Positions 14,086 through 14,907 of a stretch of 14,907 nucleotides of DNA are shown here, one piece after another. Positions within the stretch are counted from its first letter, which is position 1, and the number at the start of each line of letters is the position of its first letter. This stretch comes from Anaerolineae bacterium. GTDB taxonomy: Bacteria; Chloroflexota; Anaerolineae; 4572-78; J111. A program made the position numbers and the translations under genes. A model generated the notes under the pieces. The model did no database searches. It saw nothing but the letters and a program-made list of their open reading frames with translations, and had not been told where the DNA came from. Where the stretch lies: assembly GCA_020433835.1 (NCBI GenBank), contig JAGRBY010000113.1, positions 1 through 14,907 on the forward strand. Direction: 5' to 3'.

Positions 14086-14216
14086 TATGAGTTACGCAGT
14101 TGGGCGTATAGCAAGGTGACAGTCACTTATTCATTAGAAATGAGCGTCCGTTTGGCCCACATAGCTCAATTTAGTGCATCGAAGTGACTGTCACCTTTAG
14201 AAGTGCGTAACTCATA
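14086..14216. mobile_element. 131-bp MITE-like element with nested inverted repeats
   Basis: Perfect 13-bp terminal inverted repeats, TATGAGTTACGCA (14086-14098) and TGCGTAACTCATA (14204-14216), enclose a second perfect 16-bp pair, AAGGTGACAGTCACTT (14113-14128) and AAGTGACTGTCACCTT (14182-14197). The 53-base centre is unique and non-coding. The same outer and inner motifs occur at 9433-9484, so this is a dispersed family. No clear target duplication was found, so a REP-type element mobilised by a distant enzyme is as likely as a classical MITE. Confidence 0.8.
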
Positions 14217-14229
14217 AGTAAATCACCAT

Positions 14230-14260
14230 CGCGGCTTAAGTTTATGCCGCGTTTTTATTT
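14230..14260 (+). terminator. Rho-independent terminator facing right
   Basis: CGCGGC (14230-14235) pairs with GCCGCG (14246-14251) around a 10-base loop, followed at once by TTTTTATTT (14252-14260). It lies 50 bases before the start codon of the small-protein gene, so it ends a short upstream transcript or acts as an attenuator. Confidence 0.7.
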
Positions 14261-14294
14261 ACACCAAAACAAGCCAACATTGTGCTGTAGAATA

Positions 14295-14301
14295 AAAGGA
14301 G
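14295..14301 (+). promoter_or_regulatory. Ribosome binding site that fixes the small-protein start
   Basis: AAAGGAG lies eight bases before ATG 14310. The in-frame ATG at 14244 has no such site and lies inside the terminator loop, so the internal ATG is the start. Confidence 0.8.
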
Positions 14302-14309
14302 AGAGAAAT

Positions 14310-14771
14310 ATGGCCCGCGATCAAAATGTAATGAGTCCCTCAACGTGGCTTGAGATTATGCAAAACATCAACCCCCTGGCGTTGTGGTGGCAAAATGCCA
14401 CCGGCCAAATTGGTCTGGTCAACATCAATTACAAAAACTCTGCCAACCCAACGTTGGAAAAAGAAATTGTTGAAGAAACAGCCAGCTATGGCCGCCAGCT
14501 CGGTCGCATTAATGATGTTGTAGAAATTTTGCTGCAACGTATACCCGACGACAGCTTATCCGAACCACAACGAACATCAAAAAAATCGTTCGAAAAGATG
14601 AGAGCCGACATTGCTCTCGTTAAAGCTCAACACAATTCTCTCCCTGCGAAAAGTGTCAAGAGTTTTATCGACGCGCTAGAGCAGTTAAAACAAGATGATC
14701 ACCCGGCGTATGAGCAAGTTAAAGCGCAGTTAATGACCGCTCTAACTGATAATAAAGGAGCTAACGGTTAA
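14310..14771 (+). CDS. Small helical protein of unknown function
   Basis: A 153-residue soluble protein without cysteine, signal peptide or membrane segment. The N-terminus (about 10-30) is tryptophan-rich and hydrophobic (STWLEIMQNINPLALWW). A charged amphipathic helix with EIVEETASYGRQLGRIND (52-69) follows, then a Lys/Glu-rich helical C-terminus. The size and amphipathic helices are reminiscent of phasin-like or other scaffold proteins, but I cannot assign a family. Expression may depend on read-through of the terminator 50 bases upstream. Its GC content is lower than that of the liv operon. It is followed by a 41-bp tandem repeat. Confidence 0.75.
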   Translation: MARDQNVMSPSTWLEIMQNINPLALWWQNATGQIGLVNINYKNSANPTLEKEIVEETASYGRQLGRINDVVEILLQRIPDDSLSEPQRTSKKSFEKMRADIALVKAQHNSLPAKSVKSFIDALEQLKQDDHPAYEQVKAQLMTALTDNKGANG

Positions 14772-14816
14772 TGGGGAGGCGGTTGGAGATAAAACACCCT
14801 ATTGCCAACTTAAGGT

Positions 14817-14907
14817 GCATTCACGCCAACTCTGCTCAACCTTTTCCAACGTAACATGCATTCACGCCAACTCTGATCGACCTTTTCCAACGTAACATGC
14901 ATTCACG
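14817..14907. repeat. 41-bp tandem repeat array, truncated by right edge
   Basis: Units beginning GCATTCACGCCAACTCTG and ending TTTTCCAACGTAACAT start at 14817, 14858 and 14899, the last cut off by the window edge. The two full units differ at two positions. A 41-bp period is not a multiple of three, so the array is unlikely to be coding. It lies 45 bp beyond the stop of the small-protein gene. Confidence 0.9.

Larger units (their letters stand above)
13575..14309. other. Gene-poor stretch rich in hairpins and repeats
   Basis: Between the kinase start and the small helical-protein gene I see no convincing protein gene on either strand. It contains a minus-strand terminator-like hairpin (13635-13654), a two-copy 37-bp repeat, the 12-bp direct repeat AAAGAGTCTATT (13989-14000 and 14058-14069), a candidate plus promoter, a nested inverted-repeat element and a forward terminator. 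Short protein-like frames exist (for example around 13855-13965), but none has a start, ribosome site and length that support a gene. Confidence 0.6.

Noticed and set aside
14244..14309. Upstream ATG for the small helical protein
   Set aside because: The ATG lies in the loop of a strong terminator and lacks a ribosome site, whereas ATG 14310 has AAAGGAG at good spacing.

Overview
The window most resembles a chromosomal segment of a Chloroflexota bacterium (Anaerolineae/Ardenticatenia-like). The basis is the style of the lipoprotein solute-binding protein (short lipobox signal, then an Ala/Pro/Glu/Ser linker), GC-rich operon genes separated by AT-richer, hairpin-rich intergenic DNA, and many small palindromic and tandem repeats. 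This is inferred from pattern recognition, not a database match.

Left edge (1-366): a 42-bp tandem repeat enters from outside the window. One forward frame is open through all nine units and stops where the array stops, so it may be the C-terminal end of a 14-residue-repeat protein.

Minus-strand operon (9325 down to 408), in transcription order: livG and livF (ATPases), a large imperfect hairpin, livH and livM (permeases), a lipoprotein solute-binding protein, a REP-like three-hairpin element, a MetE-core-type zinc methyltransferase homologue, an aldehyde dehydrogenase of the benzaldehyde/vanillin type, a short inverted-repeat insertion, and an FAD-dependent oxidoreductase related to sulfide:quinone reductase but lacking its redox cysteines. 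Spacing, shared strand and strong ribosome sites suggest one transcription unit for uptake and oxidation of a small organic substrate. The substrate cannot be read from the sequence.

Intergenic 9326-10102: a palindrome element whose outer and inner arms recur at 14086-14216, and an 86-bp MITE with GTAA-type inverted ends and a perfect 8-bp target duplication, as expected for an IS66-type element. A sigma70-like promoter then leads into a plus-strand pyridoxal-phosphate enzyme resembling the sulfurase half of molybdenum-cofactor sulfurase (10103-11608). It converges, 19 bp apart, on a minus-strand cytoplasmic hybrid histidine kinase (PAS-PAS-HisKA-HATPase-REC, 11628-13574).

Right part (13575-14907): a 735-bp gene-poor stretch bounded by outward-facing terminator-like hairpins. 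It holds a two-copy 37-bp repeat, a candidate promoter, a nested inverted-repeat element and a strong forward terminator just before a small helical protein of unknown function (14310-14771). A 41-bp tandem array runs off the right edge. I see no rRNA, tRNA, convincing CRISPR array, intact transposase or defence system. The most interesting material is the mobile/repeat structure, the cysteine-less SQR homologue and the uncharacterised operon.
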